Shown piece after piece: positions 25,852-34,349 of a stretch of DNA of 64,000 nt. The stretch's first letter is position 1. Every line of letters starts with the position of its first letter. The position numbers were made by a program, and so were the translations under genes. Below the pieces are notes generated by a model that was not told the DNA's origin, ran no database searches, and saw only the letters and a list, made by a program, of their open reading frames with translations. Origin of the DNA: CAYSPG01 sp964432885 (GTDB lineage: Bacteria; Bacteroidota; Bacteroidia; AKYH767-A; OLB10); NCBI GenBank assembly GCA_964432885.1, contig CAYSPG010000003.1, positions 62,001 to 126,000 of the forward strand, read 5' to 3'.

Positions 25852-26634
25852 TTAAACACCAACGCTGTTGTTTTTTGATTCCTGATGTTGGAGTTTATAT
25901 AACACTCCGTTTTTTAAAATAGGAATTACTGGTGCTTGATTTGGTGTAAGGCAATACACAATATCATTTTCGATGTGTAGCTTGGACAGGCGCATCCGAT
26001 GTGATGAGTTTGATAAGAAACCAAACACATCATTTTTTGCAAGTTGGTAAAGGTGCATTGCTGCAAGTGTGGAGTCGCGGTGAAGCGACAGATCCATATT
26101 TTGTGAAAGTTTGTGAGCCAGTGCACCGGCAAACAATGTATCCTCAAGGTTAAAGGTGTCTTTCCAACCGGAGCACAAGCAAATTACATTTTGATTTTTT
26201 TCTATCAACCACTTCGCAAGCACATCTAAATTTAAAAATGAACCTGCTACCAAAATTTTAGCATGACGCGCAATGTTTATTGCTTTGGTTCCGTTGGTGG
26301 TGGTTAAAGCAATGTCACGCCCGTTTATTTTTTCGTCCATGTAACTAAATGGTGAGTTGCCTAAATCAAAACCATCAATCATGCTGCCTTGGCGTTCGGC
26401 ACCAATTAAAAATCCCTTTGCTTTATAAGCAAGGCTTTCTTCAACAGTACTTACGGGCACTATGCTTTTTGCACCATGTTTAAAAGCCACACAAATAGAT
26501 GAAGTGGCTCGCAAAATATCTATGACTACAACAACGCTTTCAGAAATATCGTATTGATGAAAAAGTGCCGGAGTAAGGCAGACTTCAATAGTGGGTTTGG
26601 TATTTTGTACTTTGTGTACGTTGTTGTTTATCAC
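25852..26634 (-). CDS. comB: ComB-family 2-phosphosulfolactate phosphatase
   Basis: This 260-residue protein starts at GTG 26634. It has the ComB hallmarks VVVIDILRATSSI, GAERQGSMIDGFDLGNSP and LTTTNGTKAI, plus CSGWKDTFNLEDTLFAGAL. In methanogens the enzyme removes phosphate from 2-phosphosulfolactate in coenzyme M synthesis. In Bacteroidota the family is common but its role is not settled. Sulfolactate-derived metabolism such as sulfonolipids is one idea. No comA or comC is present here. It follows gcvT by 68 nt on the same strand. Confidence 0.87.
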   Translation of the reverse strand: MINNNVHKVQNTKPTIEVCLTPALFHQYDISESVVVVIDILRATSSICVAFKHGAKSIVPVSTVEESLAYKAKGFLIGAERQGSMIDGFDLGNSPFSYMDEKINGRDIALTTTNGTKAINIARHAKILVAGSFLNLDVLAKWLIEKNQNVICLCSGWKDTFNLEDTLFAGALAHKLSQNMDLSLHRDSTLAAMHLYQLAKNDVFGFLSNSSHRMRLSKLHIENDIVYCLTPNQAPVIPILKNGVLYKLQHQESKNNSVGV

Positions 26635-26702
26635 AAAAAAAAATTATGGTTAGAAGTTGAAAGGTATTATGCAAGTACTGTCTTATTTACCGTCCATTGC
26701 TA

Positions 26703-27806
26703 TTACTGTCGGTTTATAAAAGGAGTTTTTACAATTGAGGCTTTAATTAATTTATCACGTATTTTAATATAAATTTCGTTACCCTCTTTAGCTGTTGCTG
26801 TTGCAACATATCCAAGGCCTATGGCTTTGTTTAAAGTTGGCGACTGTGTTCCAGAAGTAACTACACCAATGTTATTTCCATCCTTATCACAAATTTCGTA
26901 ACCGTGCCTGGGAATGCCTCGGTCAATCATTTCAAAGCCGCAAAGTTTTTTTGAAAGGCCTTTTTCTTTTTGTTCCTTAAGTGATTGGCTGTTGGTAAAC
27001 TCCTTTGTAAACTTGGTTATCCAGCCAAGTCCGGCTTCAAGGGGTGAAGTGTTGTCATCAATATCATTTCCATATAAACAAAAAGCCATTTCTAAACGCA
27101 GTGTATCACGCGCACCTAATCCTATGGGTTTAATACCAAACTCGGCACCGGCACTCATTATATCATTCCAAATTTTTTCGGCATGTTTGTTTTCAAAATA
27201 AACTTCGAAGCCACCAGCACCAGTATAGCCTGTGTTCGAAATCAAAACATTTTCGCACCCGGCAAAATTTCCTTTTCTAAAATTGTAGTAAGGTATTTCG
27301 GATAGGTTTATATCGGTAAGTTTTTGCAGAGCCTGTATTGCTTTAGGGCCCTGCACTGCAAGCAAGGATGTTTGGTCAGAAATGTTGTGCATCTCAACAC
27401 CTTTTGAATTTCTATCAGCAATCCAGTTCCAGTCTTTTTCAATGTTTGATGCATTTACCACAAGCATGTATGTTTTTTCATCAATACAATAAACAATCAA
27501 ATCGTCAATAATGCCACCGGTTAAATTTAGAATACATGAGTACTGTGCTTTGTTTGCCGAAAGTTTTGATGCATCATTGCTAGTTACGCGCTGGATAAGT
27601 TCAAGAGCATTTTCACCTTTTAAAATAAACTCGCCCATGTGTGATACATCAAACATGCCAATGCCATTGCGTACGGTGTTGTGCTCAGCATTTATTCCTT
27701 CATATTGCACAGGCATCATATAGCCGGCAAATGGAACCATCTTAGCACCCAGCTTTGTGTGAACGTGTGTGAGTGCAGTGTTTTTTAATTCGGTAGTTTC
27801 AATCAT
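26703..27806 (-). CDS. gcvT: Glycine cleavage T protein (aminomethyltransferase)
   Basis: This 367-residue protein matches GcvT along its length: HTKLGAKMVPFAGYMMPVQY at the start, VFDVSHMGE-like MFDVSHMGEFIL, TGYTGAGGFEVYF, the GLGARDTLRLEMAFCLYG segment and a C-terminal barrel with VTSGTQSPTL. It transfers the aminomethyl carbon from the lipoyl H protein to tetrahydrofolate, releasing ammonia. The other glycine cleavage genes are not in the window, so the complex is scattered. Confidence 0.95.
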   Translation of the reverse strand: MIETTELKNTALTHVHTKLGAKMVPFAGYMMPVQYEGINAEHNTVRNGIGMFDVSHMGEFILKGENALELIQRVTSNDASKLSANKAQYSCILNLTGGIIDDLIVYCIDEKTYMLVVNASNIEKDWNWIADRNSKGVEMHNISDQTSLLAVQGPKAIQALQKLTDINLSEIPYYNFRKGNFAGCENVLISNTGYTGAGGFEVYFENKHAEKIWNDIMSAGAEFGIKPIGLGARDTLRLEMAFCLYGNDIDDNTSPLEAGLGWITKFTKEFTNSQSLKEQKEKGLSKKLCGFEMIDRGIPRHGYEICDKDGNNIGVVTSGTQSPTLNKAIGLGYVATATAKEGNEIYIKIRDKLIKASIVKTPFINRQ

Positions 27807-27889
27807 GCCGCTAAGATAAATATTACGGCTGAGTAATAAAGCCCTTATGATAGAATACAGGATTGGTTGTGCAAAAGTGCATTGTGATG

Positions 27890-28486
27890 CTACTCTTTAC
27901 AATTGCAACTTGGCGAAAAAAATATTTTGGTGTAAGGCAAAAGATCCATTATTCGTCTTTGCTCCTCATCAGTAAAAAGTATGCCTCGGAGTTCAAGTAT
28001 TTTTAAACTACCCAAATTTTTTATTTCATCTGGAATAGCACTTAACTCATTGTCCCATAAACTCAATTCTTCAAGGTTGTTAAGTTTTCCAATTTCAGGA
28101 GGAAGTTTTTCAATTACGTTTCTGTTAAGCTCCAGTTTTTTTAACAACGGAAGGCTTCCGATAGAAGCAGGCAAAGTAGAAAGTTTGTTATTATTAATGC
28201 TTAATATCTGCAAATTAGTGAGTAGCGAAATTGTTTCGGGCAGCAGTGTTATTTTATTGTGGCTAAGGTTTAACTCACGCAATTGTTTTAGTTTTAAAAT
28301 GTCAAGCGGAAACTCTTTTAATTTATCGCGTGACAAATCGAGCCTGAAAACCGAATCGGGATTTAGCAATGCCTGCTCAATGCTTTTAAAAACAGGTTTT
28401 GTTTTTAAGGAGTCATCGTCCCATAATTCCTGTCCTGCAAGGGTGTGTGTACAAAAAACAATAAACAAAACAAGAATTTTTTTCAT
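27890..28486 (-). CDS. Exported leucine-rich repeat protein
   Basis: This 198-residue protein has a signal peptide (to about residue 18) and five leucine-rich repeats of 23 residues (pattern LxxLxLxxNxLxxLPxxIxxL). A short tail follows with clustered cysteines at the very end (SPSCNCKE). LRR proteins of this size in Bacteroidota are periplasmic or surface binding proteins without known ligand. The gene starts 24 nt after ribF and may be co-transcribed with it. Confidence 0.85.
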   Translation of the reverse strand: MKKILVLFIVFCTHTLAGQELWDDDSLKTKPVFKSIEQALLNPDSVFRLDLSRDKLKEFPLDILKLKQLRELNLSHNKITLLPETISLLTNLQILSINNNKLSTLPASIGSLPLLKKLELNRNVIEKLPPEIGKLNNLEELSLWDNELSAIPDEIKNLGSLKILELRGILFTDEEQRRIMDLLPYTKIFFSPSCNCKE

Positions 28487-28509
28487 TTACCAAAAGTAGT
28501 AGTTGCCAT

Positions 28510-29436
28510 TCATGTTAAAATTTCAAAGGCTCTTTTTTTATCTTCATTCATTGCAATAATTAATTCTTCTTTTGAATTAAATTTTTTTTCTTCTCGTATA
28601 AATGCTTTAAACGTTACTGTAAGTTTTTGATTGTATATATCCTGGTTAAAATCAAAAATATTTACCTCAATGCTTCGCTCGCCATTATCAAATGTAGGGC
28701 GGTTGCCTATGCTTATTACCCCTTTTAACCTTTTTCCGTTGTATAAAACGGTTACGGCATAAATGCCATTGGCAGGTATAAGTTTGTAGTTTTCTTCAAT
28801 ATTAATGTTGGCTGTTGGAAATCCAAGTGTTCGGCCTATTTTGTTTCCTTCGATTACAAAACCTGAAAGAGAGAACTCGTATCCCAAAAACTCATGAGCA
28901 GTTTTAACATCGCCTTTAAGCAGTGCCGTGCGTATTTTGGTTGAACTTACAGCCATGTTATTTACATCTTGTTCAGGAATTTTTTCAACTTCAAAATCAT
29001 AAACGGGAGCAAGTTCCTGCAAGTCATCAAATGAGCCTTCGCGGTTGCGGCCAAAATGATGGTCGTATCCGATAACTAACTTTTTTACTCCAATTTTATT
29101 TACCAGTACATCCCTGACAAATTCTGTTGAACTCATGCGCGAAAATTCTTTTGAGAAAGGATGAAGTATTAGATGTTTTATCCCTGCTTGCCGCATCAGG
29201 TCTATTTTTTCGTCAATGGTATTTAGTAATTGTAATCCATGGTCATCTGGATATAGTACCATGCGCGGGTGCGGAAAAAAAGTAAGAACCACCACTTCGC
29301 CATTTATGCTTTCTGCAATTTCGAGCAGGCGGTTTATTATTACACGATGTCCTTTGTGCACACCATCAAAAGTGCCCAAGGTAACAACGGCATTGTATGC
29401 TTTTTTAAATTCATCAAGTGCACGGTAAATTTTCAC
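28510..29436 (-). CDS. ribF: Bifunctional riboflavin kinase / FAD synthetase
   Basis: This RibF of about 308 residues has an N-terminal nucleotidyltransferase with VTLGTFDGVHKGH and the later YDHHFGRNREG and SSTKIRTAL motifs. A C-terminal flavokinase domain has GRTLGFPTANI and NGIYAV. It makes FMN and FAD from riboflavin. The frame is open to 29487, but the extra 17 residues are hydrophobic and unlike the family. The GTG at 29436 gives the standard start (KIYRALDEF), so I chose it. Confidence 0.93.
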   Translation of the reverse strand: MKIYRALDEFKKAYNAVVTLGTFDGVHKGHRVIINRLLEIAESINGEVVVLTFFPHPRMVLYPDDHGLQLLNTIDEKIDLMRQAGIKHLILHPFSKEFSRMSSTEFVRDVLVNKIGVKKLVIGYDHHFGRNREGSFDDLQELAPVYDFEVEKIPEQDVNNMAVSSTKIRTALLKGDVKTAHEFLGYEFSLSGFVIEGNKIGRTLGFPTANINIEENYKLIPANGIYAVTVLYNGKRLKGVISIGNRPTFDNGERSIEVNIFDFNQDIYNQKLTVTFKAFIREEKKFNSKEELIIAMNEDKKRAFEILT

Positions 29437-29593
29437 AAAAATTATTTGGATGACGAAACGAAAATAAGGAAGATTAGAATAAAACAAACAAACAGGTTGG
29501 TTTATTCAAAACAGCAAATGAAACTTTATACGACTAAGATGCATTACTTTCTTAAAAATATTGCCTTTAATAAATTAGTTTATTACCTCCGAT

Positions 29594-31579
29594 TTATCTT
29601 CCCTGCAGTAAATCTTTGTTTCGCTTTAGTTCCTGATTAAAATTACCTTCACTCATGCTGGTAACATTTTTAAAGTAAAATACGCCTCCCCAGCTGTACA
29701 CTACTTTTGAAAAAACATCGGTAGTATTTGTTTTTTTGATAATGGTGCGGTAAATGGTTCTGTTGGTTTCAGTAATTGTTTCTTCTGTTAAGCCTTCGGG
29801 ATAGTTTTTGTCAATAAACACCGGCAAAGCGGCAGTAACTTGTTTTTTATCACCAGCCTCATTGGCTTTGGCAAGTGCAGCTTTTTTGTCTTCTATTTCT
29901 TTCATCCGCCTTGCTTCGGCTTCATCCAGTTGTTTCTTTTTAGCGGCCATAGCTTCAGCACGGGCAATGCTATCGGCAACAAAACGGTTTCGGGCCTGCG
30001 CTTCAAGTTGAGCTTTTGCATCGGCTTCGGCTTTAGCACGTGCGGCAGCCTCTGCTTTTACACGCTCTTCCAATTCGCGTTTAGCTTTCGCTTCAGCATC
30101 GGCCCTTGCTTTTGCTTCGGCTTTTATTTTTGCATCTGCTATGCTATCCTGTCGTGCTTTTTCCAAAGCAGTAAGGCGTGCTTTTTCTGCAATTTCAGCT
30201 TTAGCTAATGAGTCGGCAACAAATTTAGCGCGTGCGGCTTCCTCCTGTTTAGCCTTTTCAGCAGCAAGTTGTTTTGCTTTTTCTGCTTCACGGGCGGCAG
30301 CTTCGGCCTGTGCTATTGAATCTTTACGGGCTTTTTCTAAAGCAGCTAATCTCGCTGCTTCTGCTGCTTTGGCTGCTGCTTCTGCTTTGGCTATGCTATC
30401 CTGCTTTGTTTTTTCTATTGCAGCTAATCTTAATTTTTCTGCTGCATCAGCTTTTGCTATGCTATCCTGTTTAGCTTTTTCAAGTGCGGCAAGTCTGGTT
30501 TTTTCGGCAGCTTCGGCACGGGCTTGTTCATCGGCCAGTTTTTTAGCCTGAGCCAAACTATCCTGTTTAGCTTTTTCTTCGGCAGCAAGTCGTGCTGCTT
30601 CGGCAGCTTTAATTGCAGCCTCTGCTTTTGCTATGCTGTCGAGGCGCGCTTTTTCGGTAGCCGCAAGTCGTGCTTTTTCGGCAGCCTCTGCTTTTTCTTT
30701 TTCAAGTGCAAGTGCTCGTGCCTGAGCCAGGCTGTCGGCTTTTGCTTTTTCTGCAGCAGCAAATTTTGCTTTTTCTTCGGCTTGTGCTTTGGCTACGCTG
30801 TCGAGCCTTGCTTTTTCAAGTGCTGCTAATCGTGCACGTTCAAGTTTATCGGCTTCAAGCTGCGCTTTGCGTATGGAATCTTCTTCTGCTTTTTTCATGG
30901 CAGATAACGCGGCCACACGGGCTTCTTCTTCCTTTTTTATTTTTTCTTCTTCGGCTTTCTGTTTAGCTAACTCAGCCATCTCGGTTTTCTTTAAGGCATT
31001 TGCCTGTGCCAATGAATCGGCTCGCAATTTGGCTTCTTCTTCTTTCTTTGCTTTTTCCTGAGCTACCACCTGTTCTTCCATTTGTTTCTTTACCTGCTCG
31101 TTTTCTGCTTTGCGTGTATTAGAGTATTCAAGGTCATAATCAAAGTCATCATACATTGCATTCCAACTCCATTTGGCTACCGGCTTATCAAGTTCTTTTG
31201 GCGGTTCAACTCCTTCAGGTACTTTAAACAAATCAATTCCAAACTTACGGTTCGATAGTAGTTGGTCTTTCATTTGCTCAGGCACACGGGTATCAAAAAT
31301 TACCGATTTGGTAACACAACCTGATTTTGAAAACACCAATGTGTAAACAGCATCTAAATCCAAATTAATAATAAATTTTCCGCCATTGCCTGATAAAATA
31401 TTGTCAACAGGTTCGTTGCCTTTCATGATTTTTACTTCGGCACCTTCAAGTCCTTTTCCCGCTTGTTTTACATTTCCTAATACTTCAAGGCTGCCTTTTT
31501 GTGCATGGCTATGTAAAGAAAATGCAAAAAGAAAAAATAAAACAGCAAATGATTTTTTAAAATTTAATGGGGTGGTCAT
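29594..31579 (-). CDS. Exported TolA-like Ala/Lys/Glu-rich coiled-coil protein
   Basis: This protein of about 661 residues has a signal peptide (SLHSHAQ), an N-terminal region like carboxypeptidase-regulatory or Cna-B beta domains (LEVLGNVKQAGKGLEGAEVKI), and an aromatic spacer (KWSWNAMYDDFDYDLEY). About 400 residues of charged repeats follow, built on variants of EKARLAALEKAKQDSIAKAEA, predicted as one long helix or coiled coil. The C-terminal 80 residues form a small conserved-looking domain with RTIIKKTNTTDVFSKVVYSW. It resembles TolA in composition only. ATG 31579 follows the HMG-CoA lyase stop by 7 nt. A periplasm-spanning structural role is inferred. Confidence 0.75.
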   Translation of the reverse strand: MTTPLNFKKSFAVLFFLFAFSLHSHAQKGSLEVLGNVKQAGKGLEGAEVKIMKGNEPVDNILSGNGGKFIINLDLDAVYTLVFSKSGCVTKSVIFDTRVPEQMKDQLLSNRKFGIDLFKVPEGVEPPKELDKPVAKWSWNAMYDDFDYDLEYSNTRKAENEQVKKQMEEQVVAQEKAKKEEEAKLRADSLAQANALKKTEMAELAKQKAEEEKIKKEEEARVAALSAMKKAEEDSIRKAQLEADKLERARLAALEKARLDSVAKAQAEEKAKFAAAEKAKADSLAQARALALEKEKAEAAEKARLAATEKARLDSIAKAEAAIKAAEAARLAAEEKAKQDSLAQAKKLADEQARAEAAEKTRLAALEKAKQDSIAKADAAEKLRLAAIEKTKQDSIAKAEAAAKAAEAARLAALEKARKDSIAQAEAAAREAEKAKQLAAEKAKQEEAARAKFVADSLAKAEIAEKARLTALEKARQDSIADAKIKAEAKARADAEAKAKRELEERVKAEAAARAKAEADAKAQLEAQARNRFVADSIARAEAMAAKKKQLDEAEARRMKEIEDKKAALAKANEAGDKKQVTAALPVFIDKNYPEGLTEETITETNRTIYRTIIKKTNTTDVFSKVVYSWGGVFYFKNVTSMSEGNFNQELKRNKDLLQGR

Positions 31580-31586
31580 ATTGTTT

Positions 31587-32468
31587 TTAGCTTTCAACAG
31601 AGTTTGCAAAAACATGGTTTGAGAAATTAAGCGCATCGTTAAATTTATTGAGTTCAACAGCTAAAGCTATTTTGTTATTAAACATGTATTGTACTAAGTT
31701 TTCGGTGGCAAGGTTACCAGTAAGTTTATCATTTGCCATTGGACAACCGCCAAAACCTTTCATTGCAGAATCAAACCTTCGGCACCCAGCTTTAAAGGCT
31801 GCATCTGTTTTGTTAAACCATGTTTCAGGGGTACAATGAAGGTGAGCACCAAATTCAACCCCGGTAAATTGTGGGATAAGGCTATTAAAAATGTAAGAAA
31901 TATCGTCAGGTCTTGCAATTCCTACGGTATCGGCAAGCGATATTATCTTAACCCCTAAAGCCTGAATTTTCTCAACCCATTGTCCAACAATTTCAGTATT
32001 CCAGTTATCGCCATACGGGTTGCCAAATGCCATTGAAATGTATATGACCAATTCTTTGTTATTTTTTACACACAACTGTTGAATTACTTTTACGTTTTCA
32101 AACGATTGTGCAATGGTCGAATTTGTATTGCGCATTTGAAAAGTTTCAGATACCGAAAACGGAAATCCAAGGTAGTTTATTGCCGGATGCTTTACTGCTT
32201 CTTCGGCACCTCTTACATTGGCAATTATGGCAAGTAGTTTTGTTTTAGTGGCTGTAAGGTTTAACCCGCCAAGCACTTCGGCAGTATCGCGCAATTGTGG
32301 AATTGCTTTTGGCGAAACAAAGCTTCCAAAATCAATAGTGTCAAATCCAACCTGCAACAGTTTGTTGATGTACTCGGTTTTTATGGCTGTTGGAATAAAG
32401 TCATGTAGCCCCTGCATGGCATCACGCGGGCATTCAATAATTTTTACATCAGTATTTTCAGCTACCAA
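31587..32468 (-). CDS. Hydroxymethylglutaryl-CoA lyase
   Basis: This 293-residue TIM-barrel protein of the HMGL-like family begins IIECPRDAMQGLHDFIPTA, where ECPRD-x-x-Q is the metal and substrate site. Later it has EFGAHLHCTP and the HMG-CoA lyase active-site loop GCRRFDSAMKGFGGCPMA with its catalytic Cys. It splits HMG-CoA to acetoacetate and acetyl-CoA in leucine breakdown. The start is probably TTG 32468, because a stop lies five codons upstream and the next ATG falls inside the catalytic motif. It lies between pyrD and the TolA-like gene on one strand. Confidence 0.88.
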   Translation of the reverse strand: MVAENTDVKIIECPRDAMQGLHDFIPTAIKTEYINKLLQVGFDTIDFGSFVSPKAIPQLRDTAEVLGGLNLTATKTKLLAIIANVRGAEEAVKHPAINYLGFPFSVSETFQMRNTNSTIAQSFENVKVIQQLCVKNNKELVIYISMAFGNPYGDNWNTEIVGQWVEKIQALGVKIISLADTVGIARPDDISYIFNSLIPQFTGVEFGAHLHCTPETWFNKTDAAFKAGCRRFDSAMKGFGGCPMANDKLTGNLATENLVQYMFNNKIALAVELNKFNDALNFSNHVFANSVES

Positions 32469-32508
32469 ACGATGTGTGGTTTAAAGTTCAAAAGTACTTA
32501 AATAAGTT

Positions 32509-33528
32509 TTAAATCGAATCGGTGATTTTACGTGGCAACATCGGGCCTTCATAAATAAATCCGGTGTAAAGCTGAACCAATGATGCACCTGCTTTTATTT
32601 TTTCATACGCATCAGTAGCCGAATGAATACCTCCTGATGCAATAATTGAAAATTTGCCTTGCGCTTTTTGTGCAATGTATTTAATTACTTCGGTTGAGCG
32701 TTCTGTTAAAGGTTTACCGCTAAGCCCGCCATTACCTATAGCCGAAATTATTTCGGGGGATGTTTTTAAATTACTTCTATCAATGGTAGTATTGGTTGCT
32801 ATGATACCGGCAAGTTTAGTTTCGATAATAATTTCAACGATTTCGTTTAACTGTGTATTGGTTAAGTCAGGAGCGATTTTTAAAAAAACAGGTTTAGGAT
32901 AGCTTTTGCTGTTGTTAATCTTTTGCAAGCCCGAAAGTAAATTGGTCAGTGGCTCGCGGTCTTGCAATTCGCGCAAGCCGGGTGTATTTGGCGAACTTAC
33001 ATTTACAACAAAGTAATCTACATAAGCAAACAGTTTTTCAAAACAAATTTTGTAATCATCAAAAGCATTTTCATTTGGTGTTGATTTGTTTTTTCCAATG
33101 TTACCTCCAACAATGATATTCGATTTTTTTTTCTTCAGCCTTGCTGCAATAGCGTCAACACCATCATTGTTAAACCCCATACGGTTTATTAATGCATTAT
33201 CATAAGGAAGCCGGAACAATCGAGGCTTTTCGTTTCCACTTTGAGGTTTTGGTGTTACAGTTCCTACCTCAACAAACCCAAAACCAAAACAAGCAAGTTC
33301 ATCAAACAATAAAGCATTTTTATCAAACCCTGCAGCCAGCCCAACAGGCGATGGAAATTTAATGCCTGCTACTTCAACTGCTTTGTGTTTGTTGCCGGTA
33401 AAAACACTTTTTACAATGCTTGAAACCAACGGAATTTTAAAAGCAAATTTTATAAATGAAAAAGTAAGGTGATGAGCTTTTTCAGCATCCAGCAGAAATA
33501 AAAGAGGTTTTATTAAAAATTTGTACAT
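32509..33528 (-). CDS. pyrD: Dihydroorotate dehydrogenase, class 2 (quinone)
   Basis: This 339-residue protein has the class 2 N-terminal membrane-association helix (LIKPLLFLLDAEKAHHLTF). FMN-binding motifs follow: PVGLAAGFDKNA, GFVEVGTVTPKPQ, NRMGFNNDG, VNVSSPNTPGLRELQ with the catalytic Ser typical of class 2, and GGLSGKPL. It oxidises dihydroorotate to orotate using membrane quinone, in pyrimidine synthesis. The start is ATG 33528. Confidence 0.95.
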   Translation of the reverse strand: MYKFLIKPLLFLLDAEKAHHLTFSFIKFAFKIPLVSSIVKSVFTGNKHKAVEVAGIKFPSPVGLAAGFDKNALLFDELACFGFGFVEVGTVTPKPQSGNEKPRLFRLPYDNALINRMGFNNDGVDAIAARLKKKKSNIIVGGNIGKNKSTPNENAFDDYKICFEKLFAYVDYFVVNVSSPNTPGLRELQDREPLTNLLSGLQKINNSKSYPKPVFLKIAPDLTNTQLNEIVEIIIETKLAGIIATNTTIDRSNLKTSPEIISAIGNGGLSGKPLTERSTEVIKYIAQKAQGKFSIIASGGIHSATDAYEKIKAGASLVQLYTGFIYEGPMLPRKITDSI

Positions 33529-33623
33529 ACAGCGCGCGAATATACAAACGACCGTAAAGTTATGGGTGCTTTAAATCTGGTTTATTAACAAGAGGTGATT
33601 GGTAAGTTAATTTTGAAAAATAG

Positions 33624-33639
33624 TTTAGGCAAGTCTAAA
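33624..33639. promoter_or_regulatory. Operator-like palindrome for the DtxR/MntR regulator
   Basis: TTTAGGCAAGTCTAAA is a 16 bp imperfect palindrome (six of eight arm positions match). It has the TTTAGGC..CTAAA shape of DtxR/MntR-family operators and lies just upstream of a -7 box and the regulator gene. Autoregulation by metal is inferred. Confidence 0.55.
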
Positions 33640-33647
33640 TTTGTTTA

Positions 33648-33655
33648 TATATTTG
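33648..33655 (+). promoter_or_regulatory. TAnnTTTG box of the mntR-like/Nramp operon
   Basis: TATATTTG is an exact -7 consensus match 20 nt before ATG 33675. The operator-like palindrome overlaps the place where the -33 element would be, consistent with repression by blocking polymerase. Confidence 0.5.
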
Positions 33656-33674
33656 CCAAATAATTTTATTTTAT

Positions 33675-34343
33675 ATGATAGAAATAAATTCATTGACAGA
33701 GCAAAACTATTTAAAGGCCATTTATAAATTGTCGGGCAAAGCGGGTAAAAAGGTTTACACCATGGATATAGCTGCTTTGATGAACACCAAATCGGCCACG
33801 GTTACTGATATGCTGATAAAACTAGCAGATAAAAAACTTGTTGATTATGAAAAATACTACGGTGCAAGCCTTACCGAAAAAGGAAAACAAGTGGCACTTA
33901 ATATTGTACGCAAGCACAGGTTATGGGAAGTTTTTTTGGTTGACAAACTTGATTTTGGATGGGACGAGGTACACAGCATGGCCGAAGAGCTTGAGCACAG
34001 CACTACCGATGAGTTAGCAAACCGCCTTGAAGTTTTTCTTGGTAATCCCAAAACCGATCCTCATGGAGGAGCCATACCCAACAAAAAAGGTGAAATGGAA
34101 AAGCAAAACCTTTGTGTTTTATCCGACTGGGATTTGAATAAACAAGCATTTGTAAAAGCAGTGAGTGATGATGACGCCAAACTTTTGCAATACCTCAAAA
34201 AAAATGCACTTACACCTGGAAGCAAAATTGTTATTACCGAAAAAAATGATTTTGATGGTTCACTCGAAATAAAGGTGAACAATAAAAATACTATGCAGGT
34301 AAGTTCTATAGTGGCAAGTAATTTAATGGTGGCATCAAAATAA
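33675..34343 (+). CDS. DtxR/MntR-family metal-dependent repressor
   Basis: This 222-residue protein has an N-terminal winged helix (NYLKAIYKLSGK, then MNTKSATVTDMLIKLADKKLVDYE, typical of DtxR family). A dimerisation and metal-binding region follows (RKHRLWEVFLVDKLDFGWDEVHSMAEELEH), with a C-terminal SH3/FeoA-like domain (LTPGSKIVI). The gene lies 6 nt before an Nramp transporter gene, so it most likely senses Mn(II) or Fe(II) and controls that transporter. Confidence 0.9.
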   Translation: MIEINSLTEQNYLKAIYKLSGKAGKKVYTMDIAALMNTKSATVTDMLIKLADKKLVDYEKYYGASLTEKGKQVALNIVRKHRLWEVFLVDKLDFGWDEVHSMAEELEHSTTDELANRLEVFLGNPKTDPHGGAIPNKKGEMEKQNLCVLSDWDLNKQAFVKAVSDDDAKLLQYLKKNALTPGSKIVITEKNDFDGSLEIKVNNKNTMQVSSIVASNLMVASK

Positions 34344-34349
34344 ATTGTA

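Noticed and set aside
30141..30551. 136-codon plus-strand frame rich in Ala and Ser
   Set aside because: It is the complement of the Ala/Lys/Glu repeat region of the TolA-like gene, so the open frame follows from the repeat codons and not from coding.
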